Shown piece by piece: positions 1 to 8,837 of a stretch of 64,000 nucleotides of DNA; position 1 is the first letter of the stretch; each line of letters opens with the position of its first letter. The notes under the pieces are model-generated. The model was not told where the DNA came from. It ran no database searches and worked only from the letters and a program-made list of their open reading frames with translations. The stretch comes from Candidatus Koribacter versatilis Ellin345 (lineage in GTDB: Bacteria; Acidobacteriota; Terriglobia; Terriglobales; Acidobacteriaceae): positions 1,426,001-1,490,000 of the forward strand of contig NC_008009.1 of the NCBI RefSeq assembly GCF_000014005.1, in the 5' to 3' direction. Both the position numbers and the translations under genes were made by a program.

Positions 1-1
1 G

Positions 2-862
2 TTTGTAGCCAAGGCGCGTGAGGTGCTTCGCAATCCGGTGCAGCCGGATGTGGCGATCGTGACGTCGCAGGCAATGCAGTTCTCAGTGATCGGCGATGCA
101 CAACTGGAGGCCCAACGGAAAGCGGTGCGTGCGCTGGCGTATGCAAACCACGTGGCGCCGTATGTAATTGCTGAGAACCAGATTGCGAAGCTGGGCAATC
201 CGAAGCTGGTCGTGCTGCCTTCGCCACAGGCGCTGAACGAGAAGACATGGCAGACGCTGGTGGCGTACGTGAAAAACGGCGGAAGTTTGCTCGTTACAGG
301 TGGCGTGGGACGTGACGAACATTGGCACGTTGTCGATCGTTTTAACGCGCTCGGCATCAAGGGGGCGACGGAGCCGCTGACGTACAAAACTGCCTCCGTG
401 AAGCTTGGCGCTAACGAAGTCCGCATGAGCTTCGATCAGACCAAGCAGGCGTGGTTGGAGACGGCGCGCTTTGCGGACGAAAAGAAAATTAGCGAAGCCT
501 CGTTGGGTCGCGGAAAGATCTACTGGGTTGCATATCCGGTAGAGCTAGCTGAGGGACTCGATGCAGCGGCGCAGGTTTACAAGTATGCGTTGGCGCAAGC
601 GGGAGTGCAGCCGCTGTATGGCGTCGAAGGTGTAGTTTCTCCGGGTGTATTGATCTATGCGACGGTGCTCGAGGATGCCGTAGCCTACCTATTCGTGTCG
701 GATGACGCGGCGGATACGAATATCGCGGTGCGCGATCGCACGACCGGAGCACGCTTGCAGGTGACGTTGCCGTCGCAACGGGCGGCGATTCGGATCATCC
801 GCAAGAAAGATAAGTCGGTGGTTGCGGAGTATTCAAACGGCGGCGTTCTAGAGGATGAGTAA
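2..862 (+). CDS. C-terminal part of a glycoside-hydrolase-like protein (5' end outside window)
   Basis: The reading frame is open from the first bases of the window, so the GTG at 23 is probably internal and the gene starts upstream. The visible part is about 286 residues. The segment VVLPSPQALNEKTW followed by VAYVKNGGSLLVTGG resembles the class I glutamine-amidotransferase-like (trimerisation) domain that follows the barrel in GH42-type beta-galactosidases and related glycosidases. The remainder looks like a beta-rich C-terminal domain. No catalytic residues of a barrel domain can be seen, because that part would lie outside. The specific substrate cannot be told. Family assignment is by inference from the domain pattern. 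Confidence 0.55.
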   Translation, partial: FVAKAREVLRNPVQPDVAIVTSQAMQFSVIGDAQLEAQRKAVRALAYANHVAPYVIAENQIAKLGNPKLVVLPSPQALNEKTWQTLVAYVKNGGSLLVTGGVGRDEHWHVVDRFNALGIKGATEPLTYKTASVKLGANEVRMSFDQTKQAWLETARFADEKKISEASLGRGKIYWVAYPVELAEGLDAAAQVYKYALAQAGVQPLYGVEGVVSPGVLIYATVLEDAVAYLFVSDDAADTNIAVRDRTTGARLQVTLPSQRAAIRIIRKKDKSVVAEYSNGGVLEDE

Positions 863-1144
863 CGATGGTGGTTCCGGCGGTAACGTCGGGACCTCGCAAG
901 GGGCTTGTTTCTTGGCTTTTGTATGTCCTTTGCAGGTCGAGAGTGAGCGGCGCATCCACTTGCTTTTAGAGGGTTTCGCGAAGTTCTGCCGCGGTCCGGC
1001 GTCGCCTGTTGTTATTTGTTACAGACCCGCTTGTCACCACGATTCTCTAACCAAAGTAACTTTGCGTTCCAGAGTAGGGCGGGGTATTGTTCTGCTCGTT
1101 CCAGCATCAACTTCCCCCTGCAGTCAGACGACAGGGAGTCTTCA

Positions 1145-1348
1145 ATGACATGTACCGAAGCCGCGCAACTCAAGAAACAGGTCCTGCAATGCACCAGCGT
1201 TTATCTGGAGGCCGACGGCCAACGGACGGATGCTGGGGAGAACGGCATTGTGGCCGACTTCGCCATGTATGCACTCGCTGAGGCCCGAAGGAAGTACTGG
1301 TTCCATGTAAACCAGCATCATTGCGAATCGTTCGAGCAAAGCAAATGA
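1145..1348 (+). CDS. small hypothetical protein, 67 aa
   Basis: This is a short soluble protein beginning MTCTEAAQLKKQVLQC, rich in charged residues, with three cysteines and a His-His pair near the C-terminus. I do not recognise the family. The frame is open upstream to 1016, but the ATG at 1145 is the more natural start. Its stop codon overlaps the next start in an ATGA arrangement (1345-1348), which suggests translational coupling to the small membrane protein downstream and supports both being real. It could still be a chance ORF. The preceding 280 bases (863-1144) hold no convincing gene. Confidence 0.5.
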   Translation: MTCTEAAQLKKQVLQCTSVYLEADGQRTDAGENGIVADFAMYALAEARRKYWFHVNQHHCESFEQSK

Positions 1349-1509
1349 ACCCGATTTCGAGTGAATGGACATATCTGCTGTGGCTGGGGCTCACGATCGT
1401 CGCCGGATTCCTGTCCGTGCGCTTTCTCGAAGGCCGTGACCTTCGCCGGGTCGTCCGGCAGGAGCGAGAGGCTCTAAAGCGCCATCCCCAGATGCGGTTG
1501 TTCCGGTAG
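1345..1509 (+). CDS. small single-pass membrane protein, 54 aa
   Basis: The ATG at 1345 overlaps the stop of the preceding small gene by four bases (ATGA). The protein has one hydrophobic segment (YLLWLGLTIVAGFLSVRFL, about residues 9-27) followed by a strongly basic and acidic tail with RDLRRVVRQERE, so it is probably a bitopic inner-membrane protein with its charged tail in the cytoplasm. No family is recognised. Coupling to the 67-aa neighbour suggests that the two products act together, but that is inference. Confidence 0.5.
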   Translation: MNPISSEWTYLLWLGLTIVAGFLSVRFLEGRDLRRVVRQEREALKRHPQMRLFR

Positions 1510-1532
1510 ATTCCGTTCTACAATAGGCGCCG

Positions 1533-2459
1533 ATGTGGGTCGCTCGGGCGCGAACGTATTTCCTCGTAGTTCTCCTCTTCCTTTTCTTCGCCACGCTGAG
1601 CGCGGCGCAGAGTAAGTCGATCTCCATTGGCGGCGGCTCAATCGATATCACGCTTCCGAGCGGAGAACCTGCGGCATTCCAGGACGACTTAATGGAGTGG
1701 GTGCGGCGCGCGGCAGATGCCGTGACGACTTACTACGGGCGCTATCCGGTGAAGCACCTGACACTGAAGATCAGCGCCGACGACCGTGATGGAGTGCATC
1801 ATGGCGTGACCTATCCGGAAAACGGCGGGCTGATCGTAATTTCAGTGGGACGAGGGACGACCAAAGAACAGCTGATGAACGATTGGATGCTGACACACGA
1901 GATGATTCATCTTGCGTTTCCTTCTGTGCCACGGCGGCAGCACTGGATTGAAGAAGGAATTTCTGTATACGTGGAACCGGTGGCGCGAGTGCAGGCGGGG
2001 CAGTTATCGGTGGAAGAGATGTGGTACGAGACGGTTCGCGACATGCACCAGGGCGAGCCGGAGTCAGGCGATCAAGGACTCGATCGCACCCACACTTGGG
2101 GACGAACGTACTGGGGCGGCGCGATGTTCTGCCTGATGGCCGATGTGCGTATCCGTCGACAGACGAAGAATGCGAAGGGGCTGCAGGATGCGCTGCGGGC
2201 CATTATGAACGGCGGCGGCACCATCGCCGAAGATTGGGAGATCGATCGTGCGCTGGCGATGGGCGATAAAGCGACAGGGACGACGGTGCTGATGGATCTC
2301 TACCACGAGATGAGCGATAAGCCGGATCCGATGGATCTCGATGCGATGTGGAAGAAACTCGGCATCACGGTGGAAGGGAAGACGGCGAAGTTCGACAACT
2401 CCGCGCCGGACGCCGGGATCCGTGAGGCGATAACGCGTAAACCATCAGCGCAGAAGTAG
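1533..2459 (+). CDS. secreted zinc metallopeptidase-like protein (HExxH, peptidase MA-like)
   Basis: The 308-aa product starts with a clear signal peptide (hydrophobic run FLVVLLFLFFATLSA ending in AQS). Around residue 119 it carries THEMIHLAF, an HExxH zinc motif. A glutamate-containing segment WIEEGISVYVEP follows about 22 residues later and would supply the third ligand, as in gluzincins of the peptidase MA-like type. It probably acts in the periplasm or outside the cell; the substrate is unknown. A TACAAT hexamer at 1519-1524, with TTGTTC 15 bases before it, lies just upstream and may be its promoter, although the spacing is short. Its 3' end overlaps the convergent transporter gene by 15 bases. 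Confidence 0.65.
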   Translation: MWVARARTYFLVVLLFLFFATLSAAQSKSISIGGGSIDITLPSGEPAAFQDDLMEWVRRAADAVTTYYGRYPVKHLTLKISADDRDGVHHGVTYPENGGLIVISVGRGTTKEQLMNDWMLTHEMIHLAFPSVPRRQHWIEEGISVYVEPVARVQAGQLSVEEMWYETVRDMHQGEPESGDQGLDRTHTWGRTYWGGAMFCLMADVRIRRQTKNAKGLQDALRAIMNGGGTIAEDWEIDRALAMGDKATGTTVLMDLYHEMSDKPDPMDLDAMWKKLGITVEGKTAKFDNSAPDAGIREAITRKPSAQK

Positions 2460-2870
2460 CAAGCCGATGATGCAGAGAACGAATCCGCTGGCACTGCGAA
2501 GGGTAAAGCTCTCGCGATACACGACGGTGCCGACAACGAGAAGCACAAGCGCGACCATGGTGTTGCAGGCGAACGAAGTGATATTCAGCTTCAGGCCATA
2601 GCGATAGCCGATCAGATAGCCAGACTCGATGGCGACGAGAGAAGCCGCCAGTCCGACCGAAACCCAATTCAAACGATGCAGTTGTTCCAAAGAGACGCTG
2701 TGATGCGAGGCGGCGATGCAGAGGCACGTGAGTGAGGCGAGTCCGAAGGAAATGAAGAGCGCGAGAAACGGATCGAGCGTGGAAGGCGTGGCTTTCTGGC
2801 AAAGGTGATAGAGGACCCCGCCGCCGATGATCATGCCGACCGTGATGATTTCCGAAGTGCTGAGATTCAT
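2445..2870 (-). CDS. EamA/DMT-like small membrane transporter, 141 aa
   Basis: The product consists almost entirely of hydrophobic segments, about four to five membrane helices, in the size range of half-size drug/metabolite transporter (EamA or SMR-like) proteins. The last helices (TVVYRESFTLRSASGFVLC followed by IIGLLLLR) match the usual EamA end, in which a short E-containing loop precedes the final helix. The start MNLSTSEI at 2870 overlaps the stop of the GNAT gene in an ATGA arrangement, so the two are coupled. The substrate is not predictable. Confidence 0.6.
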   Translation of the reverse strand: MNLSTSEIITVGMIIGGGVLYHLCQKATPSTLDPFLALFISFGLASLTCLCIAASHHSVSLEQLHRLNWVSVGLAASLVAIESGYLIGYRYGLKLNITSFACNTMVALVLLVVGTVVYRESFTLRSASGFVLCIIGLLLLR

Positions 2871-3394
2871 GCCGTTCCCTTCTGTTCGTCGCGCCGCATA
2901 AGGAAGTCTTCCTGGGGATCGTTGCCGACGAGGAATTGCTGCGTGCCGATGATCTTGAATCCGAAGCGCTCGTAGAAGCGAATGGCGCGCGGGTTTTCGG
3001 AGAAGACGCCGAGCCAGACCGGATGGGCGGCATACGCCAGCATCTCGAGCATCAGCGCATGGGCGACACCGCTCCCGTGGAAATTCGGCCCGACATAAAG
3101 TTTGCGCACCTCGGAGGGATGCGGCTCCGTCAATTGCGGATGAGGGCTGTCGTGCCACAGCTCGCCATACCCGGCAATCTTTTGTTCAAACTCCGCGATG
3201 AAAAGCACGACATTGGTATCTGCGATGGCTTCGCGGAACCGATCTGGCGTGAGCTTCTCCTCGAAGTAGGCATCGAGGTCGGCCTGTGCAGCGCCCGGGC
3301 GTCCGCCGAGAGGGAACACCGCGCGCGCAAATTCCGACAAAGCTTCGGCATCGCTGGTGCTCGCGCGTCGGGTAAAGAACACAACTCGAGGCAT
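2867..3394 (-). CDS. GNAT-family N-acetyltransferase
   Basis: The 175-aa protein has the GNAT core. A strand with VRKLYVGPNFHGSGVAHALM supplies the acetyl-CoA-binding R/Q-x-x-G-x-G/A-type loop (here NFHGSGVA). It is followed by NPRAIRFYERFGFKIIG, the characteristic motif B end with the N-x-x-A-x-x-x-Y-x-x-x-G-F pattern. The acceptor substrate is unknown. It is upstream of and translationally coupled to the small transporter, which suggests modification and export of one compound, but that is inference. Confidence 0.8.
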   Translation of the reverse strand: MPRVVFFTRRASTSDAEALSEFARAVFPLGGRPGAAQADLDAYFEEKLTPDRFREAIADTNVVLFIAEFEQKIAGYGELWHDSPHPQLTEPHPSEVRKLYVGPNFHGSGVAHALMLEMLAYAAHPVWLGVFSENPRAIRFYERFGFKIIGTQQFLVGNDPQEDFLMRRDEQKGTA

Positions 3395-3421
3395 GGAAGG
3401 GATTGTAACGGAGGCGGAAAT

Positions 3422-3460
3422 CCCCGCCCTGTCCGCTGTGCGGATAAGGACGGGGCACCC
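3422..3460. repeat. imperfect hairpin with GGGGCACCC flank
   Basis: CCCCGCCCTGTCC and GGATAAGGACGGGG pair as an imperfect stem around a short loop, and GGGGCACCCGAAG follows. It lies between the end of galM and the GNAT start. The shared flank with the elements at 8791, 54265 and 61008 suggests a small REP-like family. It could also act in galM termination, but there is no T-run. Confidence 0.4.
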
Positions 3461-3464
3461 GAAG

Positions 3465-4571
3465 TTACTTCGTCGAGAAACGGAAGATGATGATGTGGTG
3501 GAATTTCTGGCCGGGCTTCAGCACGGCGCTGGGGAAGTTGGGCTGGTTCGGAGCGTCGGAGAAATTCTGGGCTTCGAAGGCATAGGCATTGCGGAAGGCG
3601 TATTTGTGTCCACCTTTGCCGGCTACGCCGTCCATGTGATTGCCGCTGTAGAAATGCAGGCCGGGCTGGTCGGTGAGCACGGTGAGAACGCGTCCGCTGG
3701 CAGGATCGTAGGCTTCGGAGGCGGGCACGAGCTTACCGTTGTTGTCGAGAACGTAGGTGATGTCGTAGCCGATGCCGTACTTGAGTTGGTCGTTCGACTT
3801 GTCGTCAACGTGCGCACCGATGGGAGTGAGCTTGCGAAGATCGAGGGGCGTGCCGGCGACATCAGCGAGTTTGCCGGTGGGAATCAGGCCATCGTTTACG
3901 GGGACAACTTTCGCGGCGTTGATCTGCACTTCCTGCTTGGCGACGTCGCCGCTACCTTCACCAGCCAGGTTCCAGTAGGCGTGGTTGGTCAGGTTGAGGA
4001 CGGTGTCCTTGTCGGTGGCAGCGGAGATGTCGAGCTTGAGGTCTTTGCCGATCAGCGTGTAGCGGACGACTGTGGTCAGGGTGCCGGGGAAACCGGCTTC
4101 GCCATCTTTGCTGACGTAAGTCAGTTCAACGCCATTGGCAATCTGCTTGCCTGTCCAAAGCTGCTTGCCAAAATTTTCGGGTCCGCCGTGCAAGGTGTTG
4201 GGGCCGTCGTTCTTGGGGGTATGGAAGTCTTTGCCATCGAGGTTGAAGGTTGCGTTGCCGATGCGACCGGCGTAGCGGCCGACGAGCGAACCGAAGGATG
4301 CACCGTCTTTGACGTAGCCGTCAACGTTGTCGTAGCCGAGGGTGATGTCGGCGGTTTTGCCGTTCTTGTCGGGGGCAAGCAAGGAGACGATGCGCGCACC
4401 GTAGGTGGTGATACGGGCTTCGATGGCGCCGTCTTTGAGGGTATAGATGTCGACGGAGCGGCCGTCGGGCATTTTGCCGAACTCAGATTTGCTGACGGTG
4501 GTTGCGGCGTGGGCAAGTGAGGCGAGAACAGAAAGCGTGAAGAAGACTGCCAAGATGCGGTTATGGAGCAC
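3465..4571 (-). CDS. galM: aldose 1-epimerase (galactose mutarotase), exported
   Basis: Interconverts the alpha and beta anomers of aldoses such as galactose or glucose. The 368-aa length suits the family plus an N-terminal signal peptide (ILAVFFTLSVLASLAHA), so this copy is probably periplasmic. Family marks are GRYAGRIGNATFNLDGK near the N-terminus, the catalytic-histidine segment NLTNHAYWNLAG, and the C-terminal AFEAQNFSDAPNQPNFP with the catalytic glutamate. A GGAGG ribosome site lies about eight bases upstream of the ATG. It appears monocistronic; an exported mutarotase fits sugar scavenging at the cell surface. Confidence 0.9.
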   Translation of the reverse strand: MLHNRILAVFFTLSVLASLAHAATTVSKSEFGKMPDGRSVDIYTLKDGAIEARITTYGARIVSLLAPDKNGKTADITLGYDNVDGYVKDGASFGSLVGRYAGRIGNATFNLDGKDFHTPKNDGPNTLHGGPENFGKQLWTGKQIANGVELTYVSKDGEAGFPGTLTTVVRYTLIGKDLKLDISAATDKDTVLNLTNHAYWNLAGEGSGDVAKQEVQINAAKVVPVNDGLIPTGKLADVAGTPLDLRKLTPIGAHVDDKSNDQLKYGIGYDITYVLDNNGKLVPASEAYDPASGRVLTVLTDQPGLHFYSGNHMDGVAGKGGHKYAFRNAYAFEAQNFSDAPNQPNFPSAVLKPGQKFHHIIIFRFSTK

Positions 4572-4786
4572 GAAGCCTCCGCAGAACTAGGATTGCGATC
4601 CGGATAAATGTAAATCATTGTTGCCAGATTGGAATAATCGCGAAGCGAAGTATCCCCGGAAAGTAGCGTCCAGCGTGGTTTTTGCGACGACTCGCCCCTT
4701 TCGATGAAAAGCCCGCCTTAGCAGGAACAACCCTGGACAGAGCTGCTCGTTCTTAATCGGCAAATCCCGCGGTTCGGGTCTGGGCC

Positions 4787-6838
4787 ATGAACACTTCGTG
4801 TCGCTTCGTCTCCTTCCTCTCTCTTGCCACCTCGTTAACCATTTTGCTTGCCAGCTGCGGAGGAAACTCCGGCAGCACAACCCCGCCGCCACCCGAGGCC
4901 GCGCCGTCGCTGACATTTTCCGCGGCTGCAACGTCGGTTGCGGACGGGACCTCTACCACGTTGACATGGAAGGCTTCCAACGCCGACTCGGTATCGATCG
5001 ATAACGGAATCGGCACCGAGCCGGTGACGGGTTCGGTAAAGGTCACTCCCACGAAAACTACCACTTACACAGCTACCGCGGTGCACGGAAGCAAGAGCGC
5101 TACCCAAACCGTGACGGTGACGGTTACACCCAAGGGCCCGGCGCTGCAGTCGATTTCGATTTCACCGGCCAGCTTCTATCTACGGGTTGGCGAAAAGCAG
5201 CAGTTGAAGGCAACAGGCAGCTTTGACGATGGCAGTTCTTCGGACATCACATTGCAACTCACGTGGACGTCGGCAAGTTCGACCACTGCAGGAGTCGGGG
5301 AAGGACTGGTGACAGGCGCGGCTGCGGGTGCTACGGACATCACCGCCAGTCTCGACGGGTTGAGCGCAAAGGCGCATGTTGCGGTGAGCGCTGCGGCTTC
5401 GACGAACGTCCTCACTTATCACTACGACAATACGCGGGACGGCGCGATCGCAACCGAGACCACTCTCACTCCTGCGAACGTTACCAAGAGCGGCTTCGGT
5501 AAGCGTTTCACTTATGCGGTGGATGGTCAAATTTATGCGCAGCCGCTGTACATGGCGAGCCTCAAGATCGCGGGCGCTACGCACAACGTTGTGTTCGTCG
5601 CGACGGAGAACGACTCGGTCTATGCCTTCGATGCGGATGGGCGACAGACATCTCCGTTATGGAAGGTGAGTATCGGCAAGCCGGAGACGGTAAGCGATCC
5701 GCTCGGCATCAAACCATTGCTGGGAATCACTTCGACGCCAGTAATCGATGCGGCGACCAACACCATGTACGTTGTTGCGCGCGACGGATCGAAGTTCGTG
5801 TTGCATGCGCTCGACGTGACCACCGGCGCGGAGAAGGCTGGGTCGCCCGTAACAGTGACGGGGTCGGTGAGCGGCTCCGGCGGCGATAGCAAGGGCGGCG
5901 GCATTACGCTCGAAGGCGGTTGTTATCAGCGTTCGGGGCTGGTCCTGGCGAACGGCAATGTTTACCTCGCCTTTGCTCATTGCGCCCACGGGTGGCTCAT
6001 CGCCTACGACGAAACTTCGCTGCAGCAGACGGCGATCTTCAACAGCACCCCGGATGGTTCGGGCGGGACGTTCTGGATGAGCGGCGGTGCTGGCGCGGTC
6101 GATGCTGGCGGCGATATTTACTGGATGACCGGTACAAACTTTGGCGACTCGCAGCCGGGCTACAACAATGCGTTCTTGAAGATGTCGCGCACTTTGACGA
6201 TTGACGACTACTTCATGCCGAGCAACACCGACACCTTGATCAAGAACGATGCCGATCTCGGCAGCGGTGGCCTGGTGCTGATGCCCGACAACTCGTCCGG
6301 TACGCCACACGAGGTCATCGGAGGCGGTAAGGATGGACGCATCTTCGTGCTGAATCGCGATCGGATGGGCGAGTACCAATCCACGGATGATGTGTTGCAA
6401 GTGGTGCAGACCGGAACGCAGCAATACAACAACCTGCACTGCACGCCGGTGTACTGGAACGGCAGCCTGTATGTGCACTCCGCCAGCGATGTCATTCGGG
6501 CGTACGGCTGGTCAAGTAGCACGGGGATGCTGACCACTGCGGCGACGTCGAAGGGAAGCACGGTGTTCGGGTCGCATGGCGCGACACCGATCGTCTCGTC
6601 AAACGGCAACAGCGATGGGATCCTCTGGGAAGTCGAGTACACCGACTATTCCAGCGGAGGCGCGGGCATCCTGCATGCGTACGACGCAACCGATGTCTCG
6701 AAAGAGCTGTACAACAGCACGCAGGCGGGATCGCGAGATACGGCTGGTCCGGCGATCAAGTTCACGCCGCCGGTGGTGGCAGACGGCCAAGTCTTCGTCT
6801 CAACCAGCAATGAGCTCGATATCTACGGGCTCCTGTAG
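4787..6838 (+). CDS. lipoprotein with Ig-like domains and a PQQ-type beta-propeller
   Basis: The 683-aa product has a lipoprotein signal with lipobox LLASC (Cys24), then a Pro-rich spacer. An Ig-like segment follows (about 40-110, containing TLTWKASNADSVSID), then a Big_2-like domain (about 120-205, with SISISPASFYLRVGEKQQL). The rest is a long C-terminal region with repeated strands such as VVFVATENDSVYAFDADG and GGKDGRIFVLNRDRMGEY, typical of PQQ-like quinoprotein propellers. It would be anchored in the envelope facing out. Acidobacteria often carry such large surface lipoproteins; binding of PQQ itself is not shown. It ends 2 bases before the convergent MFS gene. Confidence 0.75.
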   Translation: MNTSCRFVSFLSLATSLTILLASCGGNSGSTTPPPPEAAPSLTFSAAATSVADGTSTTLTWKASNADSVSIDNGIGTEPVTGSVKVTPTKTTTYTATAVHGSKSATQTVTVTVTPKGPALQSISISPASFYLRVGEKQQLKATGSFDDGSSSDITLQLTWTSASSTTAGVGEGLVTGAAAGATDITASLDGLSAKAHVAVSAAASTNVLTYHYDNTRDGAIATETTLTPANVTKSGFGKRFTYAVDGQIYAQPLYMASLKIAGATHNVVFVATENDSVYAFDADGRQTSPLWKVSIGKPETVSDPLGIKPLLGITSTPVIDAATNTMYVVARDGSKFVLHALDVTTGAEKAGSPVTVTGSVSGSGGDSKGGGITLEGGCYQRSGLVLANGNVYLAFAHCAHGWLIAYDETSLQQTAIFNSTPDGSGGTFWMSGGAGAVDAGGDIYWMTGTNFGDSQPGYNNAFLKMSRTLTIDDYFMPSNTDTLIKNDADLGSGGLVLMPDNSSGTPHEVIGGGKDGRIFVLNRDRMGEYQSTDDVLQVVQTGTQQYNNLHCTPVYWNGSLYVHSASDVIRAYGWSSSTGMLTTAATSKGSTVFGSHGATPIVSSNGNSDGILWEVEYTDYSSGGAGILHAYDATDVSKELYNSTQAGSRDTAGPAIKFTPPVVADGQVFVSTSNELDIYGLL

Positions 6839-6840
6839 CG

Positions 6841-8109
6841 TTAGCTGACCTCGGCAGACTCGGTGACGACGCGCGCAGGGATGCGCTCCGTCGGCGAGCT
6901 GCTGAGGAACGCACAGACGAGCGTGAGCAACGAGGCCACGGCGATCGCGGCAACGCAGGCGTGCCAGCCGCGCCAGAGCCACACCCAACCGAGCGCTGTC
7001 GCGCCCACGCTGCCACCAATGTAGTAGAGAGTGACGTAGAGTCCGGCGGCAGAAGAGCGGGCGCGGCCGGCGTTGATGCCGGTCTGTACCGTGGCGGCGG
7101 CCTGGTAGATGAAGATGCCGGAGGAGAACAGCGCCAGGCCCACGATCACTATGCTGAGGTGCTGCGAGAGCGTGCAGGCAAGTCCTGTGAGCGCGAACGC
7201 CGTGGCCACAATCGCGGTATTGCGGAAGCCGCTGCGGTCCAGGAAGCGTCCGGAGAGCGGCGTAATGATGAGACCGAGCAGGTAGACGCAGAAGATCGTG
7301 CCCAGAGCGGCACTGCTGAGGTGGAATGGCGGCGCTGCCAAGTAGAAGTTCACGTAAGTGAATGCGCCGACCAGCGAGAAGAGTACGCCGAATCCCATGG
7401 CGACCGTGGCCAGCAGCCGCGGATTGCGCAGGTGCATCCGCATGTCATTGAGCGTTGCGTTAATGTCTTCGGCTTTTTTGAAGTTCCTGGCTTTGGGCAG
7501 CCATTGTCGAACGGCGATCGCTCCGCACAGGTTGATGACGCCGATGACGACAAAAGCGGCGCGCCAATGCCAGTGGGTGGCGACCAGTCCGGCGATGAAA
7601 CGGCCAAGAAAACCGCCGAACACGGTGCCGGTCACATAGGAAGCCATCACGCTGCCTACATTGATGCCGCTGAATTCTTCGCCGATGTAGGCGATCATCA
7701 CCGCAATAATTCCCGGGACGCAGATGCCTTGCAGGAAGCGCCACAGCACCATCGACCAGATGCCAGTGGAGGTTGCAGCGAGCAGAGTTGGAACGGTAAG
7801 CCAGAACAGCGCGGGAACAATGACCTTCTTGCGTCCAATGCGCTCTGCCATTAAGCCGACGATGGGCGCCGCGATGGCGACACCGAACGTGGTCGCGCTC
7901 ACCGTAAGACTGACCTGGAGTTCCGATGCGTGAAATAAGCGTCGAAGAAATGGCAGCAGAGGCTGGGTGCAATAGACGTTGAGAAATGTGCACGCGCCCG
8001 CGAGCATGACCGCGATCAGGCTCATGCTGGTACTTCTGTCCGGGTTCGGGGCCGACGAATTCACTGGGTCCTGTTTTCCATGATGCAGCGCGCGTGCGAT
8101 GATGTGCAA
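6841..8109 (-). CDS. MFS transporter, YnfM/Bcr-like exporter
   Basis: The roughly 422-aa protein has the 12 hydrophobic segments of a major facilitator. The N-terminal FLNVYCTQPLLPFLRR and the segment MAERIGRKKVI (the MFS loop 2-3 motif) match the YnfM group of putative effluxers for arabinose- or drug-like compounds. The C-terminal half has RFLDRSGFRN, the equivalent loop. The start is uncertain: ATG 8109, GTG 8064 (with AGGA upstream) or ATG 8025, directly before the first helix, are all possible. It is divergent from the next gene. Confidence 0.85.
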   Translation of the reverse strand: MHIIARALHHGKQDPVNSSAPNPDRSTSMSLIAVMLAGACTFLNVYCTQPLLPFLRRLFHASELQVSLTVSATTFGVAIAAPIVGLMAERIGRKKVIVPALFWLTVPTLLAATSTGIWSMVLWRFLQGICVPGIIAVMIAYIGEEFSGINVGSVMASYVTGTVFGGFLGRFIAGLVATHWHWRAAFVVIGVINLCGAIAVRQWLPKARNFKKAEDINATLNDMRMHLRNPRLLATVAMGFGVLFSLVGAFTYVNFYLAAPPFHLSSAALGTIFCVYLLGLIITPLSGRFLDRSGFRNTAIVATAFALTGLACTLSQHLSIVIVGLALFSSGIFIYQAAATVQTGINAGRARSSAAGLYVTLYYIGGSVGATALGWVWLWRGWHACVAAIAVASLLTLVCAFLSSSPTERIPARVVTESAEVS

Positions 8110-8136
8110 ACATCACGCTCGAATTCTGGAGAGAGA

Positions 8137-8790
8137 ATGTTCGTTGGACACTTTGCGGTAGCGCTTGCCGGGAAGAAAGCTGCACCGCGCGCAAGCCTCG
8201 GCACGCTGGTGATGGCCGCGCAGTGGCTCGACCTGCTCTGGCCGATTTTCCTGCTGCTAAATTTGGAACAGGTGCGGCCGGCGCCGGGAATCACGAAGTT
8301 CACGCCATTCGATTTCGTCAGCTATCCGTGGACGCACAGCCTGGCTTGCGTGCTCGGATGGGCCGTTGTCTTCGGCGGAGTTTACTTCGCGGTGAAGCGG
8401 TTCGGGCGCGAGTCGTGGGTGCTCGGCGCCTTGGTAGTTAGCCACTGGATTCTCGATTGGCTCACCCATCGTCCTGACCTGCCGCTGTATCCTGGTGGAC
8501 CGAAAGTTGGGCTCGGCTTGTGGAACTCCATCGGCGGAACCCTTGCGGTAGAGCTGCTGATCTTCTGCATGGGATCTTATGTGTATCTCACCACCACGCG
8601 GGCCAAGGACAAGATCGGCAGCTGGGCGCTATGGGCGTTCTTGTGGTTCCTGCTGGTGATGTATTTGGTGTCGACGTTCGGCCAGACGGTGCCGGACCAG
8701 AAGCAGTTGGGTTGGGGAGGACTGGCGATGTGGATGTTTGTGCCGTGGGCTTATTGGATTGATCGGCACAGATTGGTGCGTGCGGCGTAG
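8137..8790 (+). CDS. integral membrane protein of the YdjM/metal-dependent hydrolase-like type
   Basis: The 217-aa product has about five to six hydrophobic segments. It begins MFVGHFAVALAGKK, a start common to membrane proteins annotated as metal-dependent hydrolases of the YdjM group. Histidines and aspartates sit in membrane-edge motifs: GHFA, PWTHSLACVLG, and SHWILDWLTHRPD (H-x-x-x-D-x-x-x-H). These are the candidate metal ligands. The ATG at 8137 is preceded by GGAGAGAGA, better than the upstream in-frame ATG at 8080. Enzymatic function is unproven. Confidence 0.7.
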   Translation: MFVGHFAVALAGKKAAPRASLGTLVMAAQWLDLLWPIFLLLNLEQVRPAPGITKFTPFDFVSYPWTHSLACVLGWAVVFGGVYFAVKRFGRESWVLGALVVSHWILDWLTHRPDLPLYPGGPKVGLGLWNSIGGTLAVELLIFCMGSYVYLTTTRAKDKIGSWALWAFLWFLLVMYLVSTFGQTVPDQKQLGWGGLAMWMFVPWAYWIDRHRLVRAA

Positions 8791-8830
8791 GTCCCACCCT
8801 GTGGCTGAAGCCACAAGGGTGGGACACCCA
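8791..8830. repeat. near-perfect palindromic hairpin element
   Basis: GTCCCACCCTGTGGCT and AGCCACAAGGGTGGGAC are inverted copies, with one unpaired base, around a GA loop. ACACCCACATC follows the right arm. The element sits immediately after a stop codon, between two convergent genes. There is no T-run, so it is not a standard terminator. The very regular stem and the GTGGGACACCC flank suggest a REP-like repeat family. The convergent position would let it act as an RNA 3' end for both genes. Confidence 0.65.
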
Positions 8831-8837
8831 CATCTTC

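Noticed and set aside
855-1148. 97-codon ORF following the glycoside-hydrolase-like gene, starting in an overlap with its stop
   Set aside because: No domain, no hydrophobic or repeated pattern, no good ribosome site, and it runs into the 67-aa gene in another frame. It reads like chance.
3357-4520. 387-codon plus-strand ORF opposite galM
   Set aside because: It is exactly antisense to galM. Its Gly/Val-rich sequence has no domain and arises from galM codon use.
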